From Lagopus muta (Eukaryota; Chordata; Aves; Galliformes; Phasianidae), in contig NC_064443.1 of the NCBI RefSeq assembly GCF_023343835.1, positions 11,284,001 through 11,348,000 of the forward strand: a stretch of DNA of 64,000 nt, given 5' to 3'. The translations under genes were made by a program, and so were the position numbers. The notes under the pieces were generated by a model. It saw nothing but the letters and a program-made list of their open reading frames with translations. It was not told where the DNA came from and ran no database searches. Positions 20,301-32,566 of this stretch are shown here, in pieces (position 1 is the first letter of the stretch; each line of letters opens with the position of its first letter).

Positions 20301-21940
20301 CAATCATATACATTGACAATGAGACACTGTCTTCTTTTGGTAGCTGCTCATTTGCTGACTCAGGCGTGTTCCTGCCGTCCTTATGGAGCCCGTGGTGCGG
20401 GGCTGGGCTTTCCTCTGCAGCCTTACTCATTTACAGGGCCTAGCTTCTCGAGTGCTGCACTGCTGGCAGAGAAGGCAGTGTGAGGTTCTGATACAGGGGA
20501 TCCTCTCGTCTTGGAAGCGAGCAGTTTGAAATGCAAGCCTTTGATAGGGAAGGAGTAGGAAGGAGATCTCTTCATCAGACTTTGTAGCAGAACACATCCG
20601 TTGGTGATGATGATTCAGTAAAAAAAAAAAAATGTCGAGCTGCAGCTCAGTGTTTCAGTTAGTCAGTGTCAGATAATGCAGTCTCATGGTTGTGCATAGA
20701 CTTTGTGTCATGGAAATAAGTGGCTGGTATTTTGGAGGATTGAGTTGCATGGAAATATTTGGATAAGGAAGCCATGCACGCCGGTGGTGCTCAGCCTGGA
20801 GGAGGGGAAGGAGCTTCCCTGGGAGCGAGGAATGGAGCTGCAGGGTGGTGCTGCTGGGAGGTGGGAGCAGAAGGCACGGCATCCCAGTGTGGCTCTGGCC
20901 CCGTTGCGCAGGAGCAGAATGGTGCTTCTCAGCATGGCCCTTTTTCCCTGCTCTGCCTCTGCCTGAATTGGACCTAAAATGAAGCTGCTCCTTGGAAGCT
21001 CTCCTCAGCTCATTTGTTAGGGGAAAATGGGGAAATGAATGTGTTTCTGTTTACAGGCAAGGTGGAATACACTGGGAAAAGTTTGAGAACCACGTGGGAA
21101 ACTGAAGTGTGCTGGGGGGTCAGCATGGAGCCCTTAAAACGTCAGCAGATCTCACCCTGACTTGCATTGCCAATGTATAGGCACTTTTCTGTTAAAGTGA
21201 ATTGAATAATATAGGAACCTTCTGAATTTGTTTTGAACTTCAAGCTTTTGGCTAAAGGCACCAAACCAAATGATTTCCTGTGTTTTAGTGGCATCAGGTT
21301 GAAATAACTTGCAATCATGCTGAAGGAATGTTCTCAGTAACGAGGCTGTAGATTAACTTTCGCCACAGCAAAGATCTGGAAGCTTCTGCACCTACAGCCC
21401 CAGTGAACTTGTGAAGAGGAGGTGACTGATCTCCTTAAGTAGGATCTGCCTGGCTGCAGAGGAGGCCTGTGTTTGGATTCAGTTCCTTTTGTGCCTTCAT
21501 GAACATCAAGGACATTGGGGATCAAGGCTGCCTGGAGGTTAACAGGGAACAAGGACACATGGGGTAAGGTCAGGTTCTGAGCTCCACAGTTTCTTTCCAG
21601 CTGTGGCATGTGTCCGTCCCACAGCAGGCTGTGCAGGCAGGTACCTGGCAGCACCTCCCTCCTGGAAGTGCCTTCCTGCTGGCTGCTGCCTGAGCTGCTT
21701 GCTGGCAGGGCCAGGCCGGCATCGGTGCAGCAGGGATGTGGAGGCCGCCTGACGCTGTGTCAGCTGAAGTCAGCTCCAAACTATGGCAGCGCTGCGCCCT
21801 GCGGGGTTACTTGGGGTGAGGCTGCGTGACACAGCCCAGCACATCCAGCCTGCTCCTCCTGCAGTTCTGCCTTTGTCTGCAAGCTCTAGTGCTCCTCAAG
21901 TCCCTCTTCTGAACTCACCCTGCAGAAAGCTGCTTTAGCA

Positions 21941-21990
21941 TTTGTTTTTGTTTTTTGTTTTTGTTTTTTTTTCAAATTTTGTTTTTTGCT
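21941..21990 (+). repeat. T/G low-complexity tract
   Basis: Repeated TTTTGTTTTT units make the opposite strand encode a Lys/Gln-rich run, which lengthens a spurious minus-strand open frame (21886-22587). Confidence 0.85.
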
Positions 21991-24348
21991 GTATTCTTCT
22001 TCTTTTGCCAAGATAGTGAATTGAATTGGCTCAGAATAAGTTTGACAAGCTTCCAGAGCCCTCACAAAATAAACAGGGGAAAGCATCTCGGTGTAAGTAC
22101 AGAGGTTGTAGTGAGGAGCAACAGAGGGGAGCAGCACTGGCTCCAGTGGCTTCCCTCTGCTACCCAAGGCAGGTGAGCCATGGGTTGGCATGGTTGGGCC
22201 CTTGGTGGCTGTGCATGCAGCTCTTGGGATAAACCTTTGGTTCCCTGGATGGAAATTGGCAGTTTGGTCTTCTATGCCATTTCTTGAGAAGCTGTTGTGC
22301 CAGAAGTTCTGATGTAGGCTGGAGCGATGATGGTGGAGTGCTGGCATCACCCCATAGTGCTGCTTAGTAGCAAACTTCTGTAGGTATATTTTTGCAGAAA
22401 ATAAGCACAGCAGAGAGCTAGAGAGAGGTCTCTTCTTGTAAAATGACAAAATATCAATTAGTATACAAGTACTGCAAACATGTATAAATGTACTGGCCAT
22501 GCTCCTTACTGTGGTAGCGAGTCTGTATTTTGTATTGACTTGTGGGTCATTATGACTTGTGAGAAATTGAGGTATGCACCAAAACATGAATTAGGGAGGA
22601 TACGTTGTCAATCAGATGTTTTAAAAAATTATGTATGCCAAGTATTCCATGTGGCTGTGTTGAGAAGAATGTGTAGAAATGTGTATGAGGAGAACACAGC
22701 AAAATGTGAATTCAGCCAAGGCTGCGTGCAGTGGGAACTTCAATGCCATCTCTTTTAATATGGAGGACTTGGTTGGAGCGGCATCTTCTTGATGTAAAGC
22801 AATTGGCCGTGTGCTGCACATCCCAGTGTGAGCTGCTGCTTAGTCCTTATATGGTGGGACTGGGGGGGGCTAGTGCAACTCAAGGCAGCATCAAGGCAGT
22901 TGGAATAAAGTGATTTAAATGTTAACGTGTTGTGGCACCTCTGAGTGCATACTGCAGTGCAAAAATTCATGTTGGGCGTGAGTAGTATATCTCGTGGGCA
23001 AGAATTCTCATCTGTTACAAGGGCTATTGTTACAAGAGTTACCCTTTATTTCACGAAGACCTGTGCAAGTAACCCCAAATCAAACAGTGTATGGTAAGAG
23101 AAGGAGGTGGGGAGTTTCATCAAGCAGCAGACTGTTATATTTGAGGGCGCAGCGTTCCCAAACCTGCCCCTTTTTGTAGAGTCTTGTCAGCAGGAGGGGC
23201 TGTGCGGAAATCAGAGCGGCCCTGGTGTAGGTCAGACACGCAGGAGATGCCGTGTCCTCCCAGTGGGGCTCTGTGCAGGGAGGCTGCTCTGCGGTGAGAC
23301 GTCGTCGGGCCGGAATCCCAAGCTGGCAGCAGCCCTTGCGCACACCGATTTTTGTCTGTGCTGTCAGAAGAGCAGTGCCTGCTGCTTGTCTGGCTTAGCT
23401 GCCAAGAGACGGAGCACAGCCTGGGTCGAAGGGTGATAGGGTGGGTGCAGAGAGCTCACGTGTAGTGACACAAGTCTGTCACTTAGCAGGGTCTCTTCAG
23501 CCACTGCAGGTTCAGAATGCCCTTTGTGAAAATCTCCTAGGAGAGTATGCATTGAAATCTGCTGTCACCGGTTCGCTATTTCTTTGGTGGAGATTGGGAC
23601 TGTTAGCTTGAAACTGGTCAGCAGAAATTCAGCGAATTGCAGGTGGGGAGAAGGGTACCTGGCAGGAGTGGGAGGAATGGGATGGCTGGGCCAGGTGTTG
23701 GCACTGCTCCTCTGGTTCTCACAGAGCTGCATGGAAATGCAACAATGACCCTTTTGGTGAAGTACTGGGACTGAGCATCCCTTTTCTGCAGTATTGCCCG
23801 GAGGAGATGGAAGGGGTGATTTCGGAGCAAACAGCTGTGAGCAAAATTTGTAGCTTTTTGTTGTGCTTGTAGTGTCAGAGTTTAAGGCTTCCCTACTTTC
23901 AGTGAGTGATAGCAAAGCAGGCTGCTCCCACGAGAGTCACTGTGTTGGGGCAACATTTTGATGGAATTCTGATGCTTTCAGTTTTACTTGCCAAGGAGTT
24001 TTGTGAGGGAGGAAATAAACGGCCTTGACATATATTTGAAACATGATGGAAACTTTTCTGTGTTCTGTAAAACAAAATTACCTGGGTTGTTAGGAAAGAT
24101 GGTTTTACTGAAATAGCTTGTGGGTTTAAAAAGTAAAAATTGGTCTCTTGAACAATGGGAATTGCTCTGGAGTTGTCTTAGTGTTCAGAAGTATAATTCA
24201 GCTTAGGTTAAAATCTCTGCAGTTCAACTGCTGATCTCTGCTTGTTGGGATGGTGCCTGTTCTCCTGGATGCTCATCAGCCTGCAGGGGCTGAGAGCGAA
24301 CAAGCGAGGCGGCCATGGCAGCGGGGCACTTGTCTCACCCATGCCGTG

Positions 24349-24545
24349 TCATAGAATCAAAGAACAGCTTAGCTTCTGAGAGGGGGACCCGAAAGATCAT
24401 GGAGCTCCAACCCTGTGCTGTGGGCAGGGCTGCCAGCCTCGAGCTCAGGCTGCCCAGGGCCCCATGCAGCCTGGCCTCCATCACCTCCGGGTGGGTGCTC
24501 TGCAGGGCCTGCCCGTGCCTTCTGTGTCTTTCAGCAGTGCAGCAG
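24349..24545 (-). mobile_element. CR1 LINE 3' fragment
   Basis: It starts with tcatagaatcaaag, the reverse complement of the CR1 terminal ATTCTATGA repeat. It continues with gatcatggagctccaaccc and gggcagggctgcc, typical of the CR1 3' end on the minus strand. The left edge is clear; the right edge is approximate. Confidence 0.75.
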
Positions 24546-25001
24546 AGCAATGCTGATGTTAATGGCTGTGGTGGGAGTGCATTGTGTAGTGGACACAGGT
24601 GAGACAATTATCTGAATTGTTGCTGGGGAAGCCTTGTAATATGAGCCATGGCATTTTTTCCTGTTTGTTTTCACCGGCATTGTAATGCTACAAGATAGTT
24701 CAACTTAAGAACAATGTTGGTAATGATTTGTGTCTGTCAGGATTGATAAACTATGCCAAGGGGGCATCAGAGTGTCTTTGACAAGCTGGTTTTGGATGCT
24801 TCTGCATTATTTGAGCAGATAACTTTGTGCAGTGTTCCTCCTGTGCTGAGCTCATTCTCCTGTCCAACCGTTACCCAGCTGAGGACTTGACAGTTCTCAG
24901 TTTTTCCATAATGACAAATTAAATTAGCCCCAAGATGACTGCTGCATGTGAAATTCCTCTTGGTTAAAGCTTGCTGGCCTGAATTCTCTGGTTGGTTTTT
25001 T

Positions 25002-25026
25002 TTTTTTTGCTTTTTTTTTTTTTTTC
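25002..25026 (+). repeat. Interrupted poly-T tract
   Basis: Two T runs are separated by GC. No gene content. Confidence 0.9.
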
Positions 25027-26544
25027 CTTGGGTATATTCACATCTTGTGCTTGAAAAGGAACAGAGAAAAGATGCAGATGAGAAGATGCTGGTGTTGAAG
25101 GTACAGGAAAGAGAACACAGCTTTCTTCTAGAAGAGAATCTGTCCAGCTGTGAGTTACTCATCTTCAATCTTGTACAGAATGCGTCCAATCTAAATAGCT
25201 GAGCATCTCCCTCCTGAATGCGGCAAACCAGCATCTTTTACGCTTCTGTGAAGCTGTACCAGGAGCAGCCCATCTTAGGAGCGCCTTCATACTCATGAAC
25301 CCGCAGCATCCATCATTCTGTCAAGCCTCATTTACTCACGTGATGGGATTTTTTTTTTTGGCTTCTGTTCCACAGTTTTCCAGGTTTAAAGAGGTTCCTT
25401 GCTATTGGCAGAGAGTGCGGCACTGAGAATCCCAGACAGGAGTGTGAGCAGAGAACAAAATGCAAGAACAGGAGTGACTCCTGAGTGAGACATAAGGTTT
25501 TGTTCCTCCTGGTCAGGGCCAAAAATTGGTGCTTGGGGAAGAAATGTAAGGTGAGAAGATTGCAGGATCTTGGCTAAGATCTCTAATTTCAGTGTAGTAG
25601 TTCATGCTGTTTTGTTAAACACAGCCCTGATTGTAGTTGCTTTAATTTCATGTTGCTGTTCTTTAATGGGAACAACTTGACCGTTGTGACTTACTTTTGG
25701 TTTGGTGTTTTTTTTTCATAAGTATGTATGTCTACATTAATCCTTTGTATGTAACTGTGGTTTTTGGAGGGAGAGGTAGATTCTCATTAGTGACTGAGGC
25801 AGGAATGGGTGAGCTTTGTATTAACTGCCCTGTGGGAGCTGGAAGGTATTCTGTGCTGGTGAAAGGCTGATAGACATCCTTGTCTGAGCGCTCAAGAAAA
25901 CAGATGCTGCAAGTGTGTTGGTAAATAAAAGTACTGATAAAGATAGGTGCTGGTAAGTCTTAGCACTGTGAAGGGAAAGAGAACAATTAAAATTACGTCA
26001 GTGCATTGGCTGTTATACATGTTTTATGAAGCTGTGGGGAAGCTAACACCTTCGGCCAACATCTATTTACGCCAGGCAGAAGCAGGCTCCTTCAGAGGGG
26101 CAGTTAGAGCTGGAGCTGCACTGGGGTTGTTTGAAGCATTCTCCAAAGGCTTCTGAGAATATGTTCAATGTAGTTTTAGTTCAAAAAAGGTTTCACACTT
26201 TTTTCTGCCCCTAAAAAAGCTACACATGTACTGTGCATGCTGTGAAGACTTAATGTCTTGGGTTGATGCTGCCTTGGGATCTCTAGGCTGTGTGCAGCCT
26301 GTTCATGGTTTTAAGCTTCCCCCAAAGAATTGTGGTAAATCCATGTGCTATTTTTCAGGCCGTGTTCCACAAACACAGTCTTGTTCATTTGTAAGCTGCG
26401 ACGCCAAGTATAAAAGCGACTAGGTGAGATTTTCCAGTCTTTGTTAGGTGGAAACTCAGATTGTCAGAAGGTTATTTTTGGCCTTAAAAATGCATATTTT
26501 TGACCTTAAAATGTACACTAGTGGCCCTGAAGAAGAAACGGGCA

Positions 26545-26642
26545 AAGGTCTGAGCAGCTTGATCCAAATTGGCTCTGCTTTTGGGAGAGAAGGGGGTTTC
26601 AGGCAGCTCATCTCCAGTGGTCCCTTCCAGCCGTTGTTGTGA
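26545..26642 (+). mobile_element. CR1 LINE 3' fragment
   Basis: It resembles the CR1 3' UTR on the plus strand, ending in ctcatctccagtggtccctt followed by ccagcc (compare gatgatctccagaggtccct in CR1). It is diverged and lacks the terminal octamer repeats. Edges are approximate. Confidence 0.55.
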
Positions 26643-27234
26643 GGCAGGGGGAAGCTGGGCAGAGACGTGGCTGCTGTGAGGGGGGAGGCGGGGTGCACTG
26701 CGATGGGATGGGGTTGTGCTGGAGAAACTGCGTGGAGATCTGAAATACCTGGGATTGTAGCTTTGAGAGGACACACCTAGCTTTAGAGAAGGTTGTGAGA
26801 TGAAATCAGCTTTTAATTTACTGCTCTTTAGTATCTTTTTATCTGCACAGAATAAAATATTTGATAAAGCTTGCGTAAGTCACACGGGTAGGATAATGAA
26901 GTATCATTAGGGAGCTCTCAATTGTTTCTGCCACCTTTCAACAAAATGCCTGAACCCACCCAGGTGCAAGGTGGTGCATTTGTTAGCAAAACTGGAAAGC
27001 CAGCCATGCGTTATGAGATGGTGTTTTGGAAAGCTGCAGCTCCAACGGCCTTAAGGTCACCTCAGCTAACTGCCCCTACGTGCTGCTTGGGTCAGTGTTT
27101 GGTTTGAAGGGTTAATGCGATTCTTGGGCACATAAAAAAATAAAAAATTAAATAAAACCAAAACAACGAAGAGAGGAATGTCAAGGAAAAATAAATAAGT
27201 AATCTTACAAACAGTAACGTTTAGACTGATATGA

Positions 27235-27480
27235 TAGAATTGAATTTTGGTTTCCATGCTTCAAGAAGAATGCCAGTGTGTTTGGAGAGAATTCAAAGGA
27301 CAGCTGCAGAAATGATCCAGGGACTGGAAAATAAGCCTCATGATGTGAGGCTTAAAGGAGCTCAACTTACTCAGCTCATTGAAAAGACAATTGGGAGAGG
27401 ACTTGATCTTTCTCTAAAAGGACTTGTGAGATTTGCTGCCAAGAGCATAGCAATATCAATGGAGATTGGACAAATTCAGT
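27235..27480 (+). mobile_element. Old CR1/L3-like LINE fragment
   Basis: The open frame at 27231-27485 reads like a decayed CR1 segment: RIQRTAAEMIQGLENK, then a region equivalent to the CR1 '[20 protein letters not shown]' stretch (GRGLDLSLKGL). The nucleotide string gacagctgcagaaatgatcc is typical of CR1. It is strongly diverged, so assignment is moderate. Confidence 0.45.
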
Positions 27481-29689
27481 CTTGAAATACAGTTTCTCAG
27501 CTATGACCGTAATTAAACATTGGCACAGTTCACAGGGAAGGGAAAGGAGCAAACGTTCATTTTAGCCGTTTAAAATAGGTCCAGCTTGTTTCTTTCTGGA
27601 GGAAATATACTGTGTGCTTAAGAAAAGAACAACAAAATATTAACTCTCCTTTCCTGACACTGGTGTTCAAGATCTTTGAAGTTGGAGCAAGTTCAGACGT
27701 TCAGTCAACAACAAGGTCATGAAGTAAAGATTAATTTAGAGGAGAAATAGTTAACCTGGTGCTAGCATACTGCCTTGCATAAGACGCACAACATGTGAAG
27801 GGAGCTCTGAAACTTAATGCTTTGTGGCTTGCATCTTTGGAACTCGGTTCTTTCCCATACTGCGTTGCTTCAGATGTTTAAGATATGATTAAGGCTTTCT
27901 GAAATCCTCTACAGAGGAGCACTGATGTAACTGTGTGCACTCACTGTATTCAGATGAACGTTTCTGAGTTCCAGTTGACCACAGCAGAAGTCTGAATCTT
28001 TTTCATCCTTTTTTAGAAGCAACGTTTAAAAAAAAACAAATCGCACAACGATAATATGATGACAGCTCCTCTGAAAGGCACCGTGAGCAAGCTGTCTTTG
28101 TGGGTTCGTTCTTAATGGAGGATATTCTCTGTCTCAGGTTGGCTGGATGCAGTCTGGAGGTTTATTAGTGTTTGAAACAATATTAAATAATCATTAAAAG
28201 CAGTATTCTAATGGCACTTGTTTGCTGTTTTTTTGTGCCATTCGAATGAGATGAGGTGCAATCCTGCACCTCCCTCGCTTTGTACATTCACCTGGGAAAT
28301 GGGTGACTCAGTTGGGTGATGGCTCTGCATTGCACTTGTGCTTTTTATGTGTTTGTCCATTCCACCACTCCCTTGACAGCTGAGTTTCTATGTTTTCATA
28401 GATTACCTTGCCCCGGGTGCCTTTGCAGATGTTCAGGGCTTTAAAATCCCCTTGCAGGTCCTTCCCAGCTCTTCAAACCTGCTGTGTGATGCAGACTGAG
28501 CTCTCCCAGCCAGCTTGACATGCAGAGGCGGTGCAGGGCTCTCTCCTCTCTGGCATGGCTGCATTCCTGCCTCTCCTCTGCTCCAGGTCCTGCCCAGGAG
28601 CTGCTCAGCCTCCTTCCTCTCTGCTGCTGTGCACTCAGAGCAGGAAGCACTCCCGTGTCCTGGGGAAGAAGGCAGCTCAAAACCCTGTAGCTTCTTTTAC
28701 GTTGAGCCTATCGATTTGTCATAGAAATGGAGCTGTTTTGTAGCTGGGAAGGAGGTTGTCTAGCAACTGCGAGTTCTCTTGCTTAAGGCTAAAGAGATAG
28801 CAAACTGCAGGAACGTGTTGGGGCACTGCGCAGTGCAAAGCAAAGGCCTCCAGCTCCGCAATCCAGCACGGCAGCCCCTGCTGCTTACCTTGTCCAGACA
28901 GCCCTGTCTGTCCCAACCTGCTGAAGCTTCTCACAGAAAGTGCCCTGCACAAAGGATTGTAAAGGATTGGCAGTGAAGAAATCTCTCCTTCCCCCATCTT
29001 CCTGCTGTGTCATCGGCCCTTTTCCCCGTCACTGGGAGGCTGACGGAGGCACTGCGTCCCTTTGCCTGCAGAAGGGCTCTGGGCCTCTCCTCTGGTGTGA
29101 GCAACTCTCATGTTTCACCACGTGGCTGCACATACTTAAGTGCAGTTGTAATTGCAAAAGTCATTAAGATGTTCTCGTTATGCTTCTCATAATCCAGCAT
29201 TCAAAAAATCCAGTGGTTGTGGTGGCAGGTAGAGTTTTATTATGGATGTGTTACAGAGCCATTTCCTCACCATCACTTCTACATGAGCCCTACAAGTAGC
29301 ACTTTGGCAGCTGTTTGATTTGAGCCCTCCTGTGTTACCACCTACCTGTACTTCATGTGGTGGGTTGCAGTGCTGTGTGCTCAGAAGCTCCTTTCAGAGG
29401 AAGAAATTACTAATTTTTCAGCAAGCCACCAAAACCGAAACTTCTAAGTAGCTTTTGTCTTTATTTAGTCACAAGTTGCAGGTTGTGTCTGCTGATTTCT
29501 GGACGTGTGCATTTAGCTTGAAGATGCGTTCAACTCGATTATCCGCTGCTCATCCCGTTAACAGAAAATGGGCAAGTTGAGGAAGTGACCATGACTGGAG
29601 GCACGCTACTGCTGAGCTTTGCATTTCTGGCCGGTGCTTTGGAACGGGTGTTGGGAGCTTTGTCAATAACAATCACACTTTCATCTCTG

Positions 29690-29905
29690 CAGTTCTGAGC
29701 AGGTTCAGCTTGGATGTTCAGACAAAAATTCTTAAAGAGAGCAGTGAGGCACTGGCACAGGCAGCCCAGGGAGGTGGTGGGGTGACCGTTCCTGGAGGTG
29801 TTCAAGAAATGTGGAGGTCTGGCACTGAGGGATGTGACTTAGTGGTCACGGACTGGATGGTCTCAGTGATCTTTTCTAACTTTAATATTTCCGTAACTCT
29901 GTGAC
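29690..29905 (+). mobile_element. CR1 LINE 3' fragment
   Basis: It contains gcactggcacaggcagccca, gtgaccgttcctggaggtgt, tcaagaaatgtgg, then gtggtcacggactggatggt and ttttctaactttaat. These are the ordered landmarks of the CR1 3' end on the plus strand. The coding frame is broken. Confidence 0.75.
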
Positions 29906-30360
29906 CGGCTCTGTCTGCTCACCAGAACGTCCTCGGCTGTGTGAAGTCGTCCTGCAGGAAATGTGTGAGATTTGCAGGGGCAGCGGGGGAGGCAGAAGCT
30001 CCTGGCAGATCCTGGAATGCCTCTGGGCTCCAGGCCTGGAAGGGCAGCAGTCAGGTTTCCTACTGAGACCTCCCTGACAGAGGCATGATGTGGGCCCCAG
30101 CACTGGAAGATTGTGGAAATCTCTCCTGAGCTCTTTACTGTGTGAAATTCACTGGGTTTTAGTGCGTCTCAGTGATTACGTAGCTTAATTACCAACTGGA
30201 TTTGACCGTCTCTTTGTGTGTAGTGCAGGCTGCCAATCTTCCCGTGGCCGAGTTTCCCACTCAAAGCACGTTAGACAAATTGCTGTTTGTTAGAGCGCGG
30301 CAAACGAGCGTTACATAAGCCTCGAATAACTTCCTTCCAGTTCAGGGAAAAACGTATTTG

Positions 30361-30827
30361 CATGATCTCAGGGCCAGGTGCAATGCTGCAGGTCTGGAGG
30401 AGGGCCACAGAGCTGCTCTGAGTGCTGGAGCTCCTGCTCTGAAGGCAGGCTGAGGGAGCTGGGCTTCTGCAGCTGGGAGAAGAGAAGGCTTGCAGGGAGA
30501 CCTCATTGTGCCTTCCAGCACCTGAAGGGAGCTTACAAGCGGGAGGGGGACCGGCTTCTTACAGGGCACAGAGTGACAGGACAGTGGGGAATGGCTTTAA
30601 AATAGAAGAGGGGAGATTCAGGTTAGCTGTTAGGGAGAAATTCTGTATCAGAGGGCGGTGAGGCAGTGACCCAGAGCTGTGGGTGCCCATCCCTGGAGGT
30701 GCTCAAGGCCATGGGGCCCTGGGCAGCCTGAGCTGGTGGTGAGGGCAGCCAGCCCATGGCACGGGGTGGGAGCTCTGTGGTAAAGACCCATGAAGGTCCC
30801 CTCCAATGTAACCATTCTATGATTTGA
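30361..30827 (+). mobile_element. CR1 LINE 3' fragment
   Basis: It covers the C-terminal coding part and 3' UTR of CR1 on the plus strand. Landmarks in order: ggctgagggagctgggcttc, gagaagagaaggcttgcagg, gacctcattgtgccttccag, catccctggaggtgctcaag, and the terminal ccattctatgattt. Stops break the frame. Confidence 0.9.
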
Positions 30828-31099
30828 ATGAAACTCTGGTGGTTGTGGAGAGGAGCTGGGAGGGTGCTTGGTGATGGGGGCGGGAGGGAGAAGGCTCAGA
30901 TCTGGACTTATAATGGAGAGTGGGGTTGACCAGGACTGTGCAGGAGCTGCATGGGGCCTGTGTGATGCAGCTGTGGTGCTGTGCTTGTCTGCTGAGACTG
31001 GGAGTTCAGCTTCTCCTCCAGTTTGTAGAACAAACTGATTTTCCACGCTCTTAAAACACCTTCTGCACCTTTCTGGATATTGTAGTGTCCTATTTCCTG

Positions 31100-31810
31100 C
31101 CTGAAACCACCACAGGAGCGCGAGGTGACGCTGCGAAATGGAGGATTCCTGGGGAGTGCAGGCAGGCTGAGGCTCAGCGCTGGGATCCTCAGGCTACGCT
31201 GCCATCTGCCTTGCTGTGAATAGTTTGCTCTGGCGCAGCCCCTGTTCCTCAGTGTTGCATCATCTCTGGGAGAAAGGCCAGGCCCGGAGCCCCAGCACAA
31301 AGGCTTTCTGAAGGCGATGAAGCTTGTTCTGTGTGCGAAGTGCCGCGCTCCTTCCTGTCGTCCTTTCCACGGCATTCCTGAAGCGGCCCGGCTCTGGGAA
31401 CCCCGCAGTAAATCGTCGCTTTATCCCCCAGCTTCCTGCACACCTGGCTGATGCAACGTCTGCGCCGAGCCCGGCTGCGGGCTGCTCTGGAGCCGTTTTG
31501 TTCAGCCTGGCAGGGAGTGGCCGGGCAGGCAGCCGGCATCACGTGGCGGCCTTAAATAGATGTATAAAGGACGTACAGCCAGACTCGCGAAGCAGAGAGC
31601 ATTTAGTGGGATTACGGGGGAATCTTTTCCAATTCTAGGACGGGAGGCTGCAATCCTACTCCTTGGCAACTCGTTTGTGGTCAGCCCGCCACTGGTTGCA
31701 GCTTCTGGCCTCCGCTGCCTGCCAGTAAATTCTGCTGATCCTCCTCCTATATTCGGCGACTTCCCGTGGCTGCGGGGACCGGCCGGATTCTCGTGGGAAC
31801 TGTAATTCCC
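31100..31810 (+). promoter_or_regulatory. CpG-rich block with TATA box inside SETD5 intron 1
   Basis: CpG dinucleotides are frequent here (roughly 40 or more in 0.7 kb by eye), unlike the surrounding intron. CACGTG at 31540-31545 is followed by TATAAA at 31563-31568, predicting a start near 31593. It could be an alternative SETD5 promoter, an enhancer, a non-coding RNA promoter, or part of an unrecognised LTR. No coding sequence is recognised. Confidence 0.35.
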
Positions 31811-32092
31811 TCAGCTTGGACTCGATCCTAGTTATTGCTCTTTATTGCTCTCTTTCCCTCTGACCTTGCATGTGGTATAGGATTTTCTCTCAAATCCCTT
31901 CATAACACAATTTCAAGGTCTACAGCTCTTTATCTGCAGGGGGGTCCGACAGCCTTTTTAATTTAGGCTGTTTGTCTACTTATACCACTGAATCATTCAC
32001 GTGCTTGCTATTATATTCTCAAGCAACAAAATCTAGAACTAAGAAACCTTCTGGCCTGCTACAGCTAAACCAATGTCACTGATATTATTTAA

Positions 32093-32566
32093 ATGAACCT
32101 TATTTTAGCCACAGCCATTTTCTGGCTCGTAAGTTCACTCTTAAGGAGTAGGACTTGTATGGACAAGGTGTGGCAGGCAGCTGTGGGGCTTTCCGTATTA
32201 CCATTCCTTGTTGCCTGCTCTGCACTGTTGCAGGAATTTATTGCCCTTATAACCATATTTTACCTGCTTCTGCTCCTACTCCCCTTGGGGGAGTTCTTGG
32301 CGCCAGTGGTGCTCAATGAGACATGGCAGCATTTCCTTCCTGCCAGCCGTTTTGGCGGATTCTTAGAGGAGGCAGTCACAGTAGTCACTGCCACAGCTGG
32401 ATTCACTGGAGGTTACTTGTCAAGCCTTCCATGCAAAATATCAATTCTGATCCGTTCTGTTTGCAGTTTGTTATTTTTCTGTGACATACAGACGTTCGCC
32501 TGTTCTGCTTTACGCCGTGGGAAGAGAGAGCACAACCTCAGACTGTGGAAGCAGCACAGCAATTAG
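32093..32566 (+). other. Hydrophobic open reading frame, function unknown, possibly spurious
   Basis: A 157-codon frame with two or three strongly hydrophobic stretches (for example FIALITIFYLLLLLLPLGEF) and a basic C-terminus. It lies 0.5 kb downstream of the TATA-bearing CpG-rich block. I recognise no homologue. A frame of this length is expected about once by chance in a window this size, so it is weak evidence for a gene. Confidence 0.12.

Noticed and set aside
21886-22587. 233-codon minus-strand open frame
   Set aside because: No recognisable domain. The C-terminal Lys/Gln run is the complement of a T/G simple tract. There are no splice or promoter signals. Long for chance, but unsupported.
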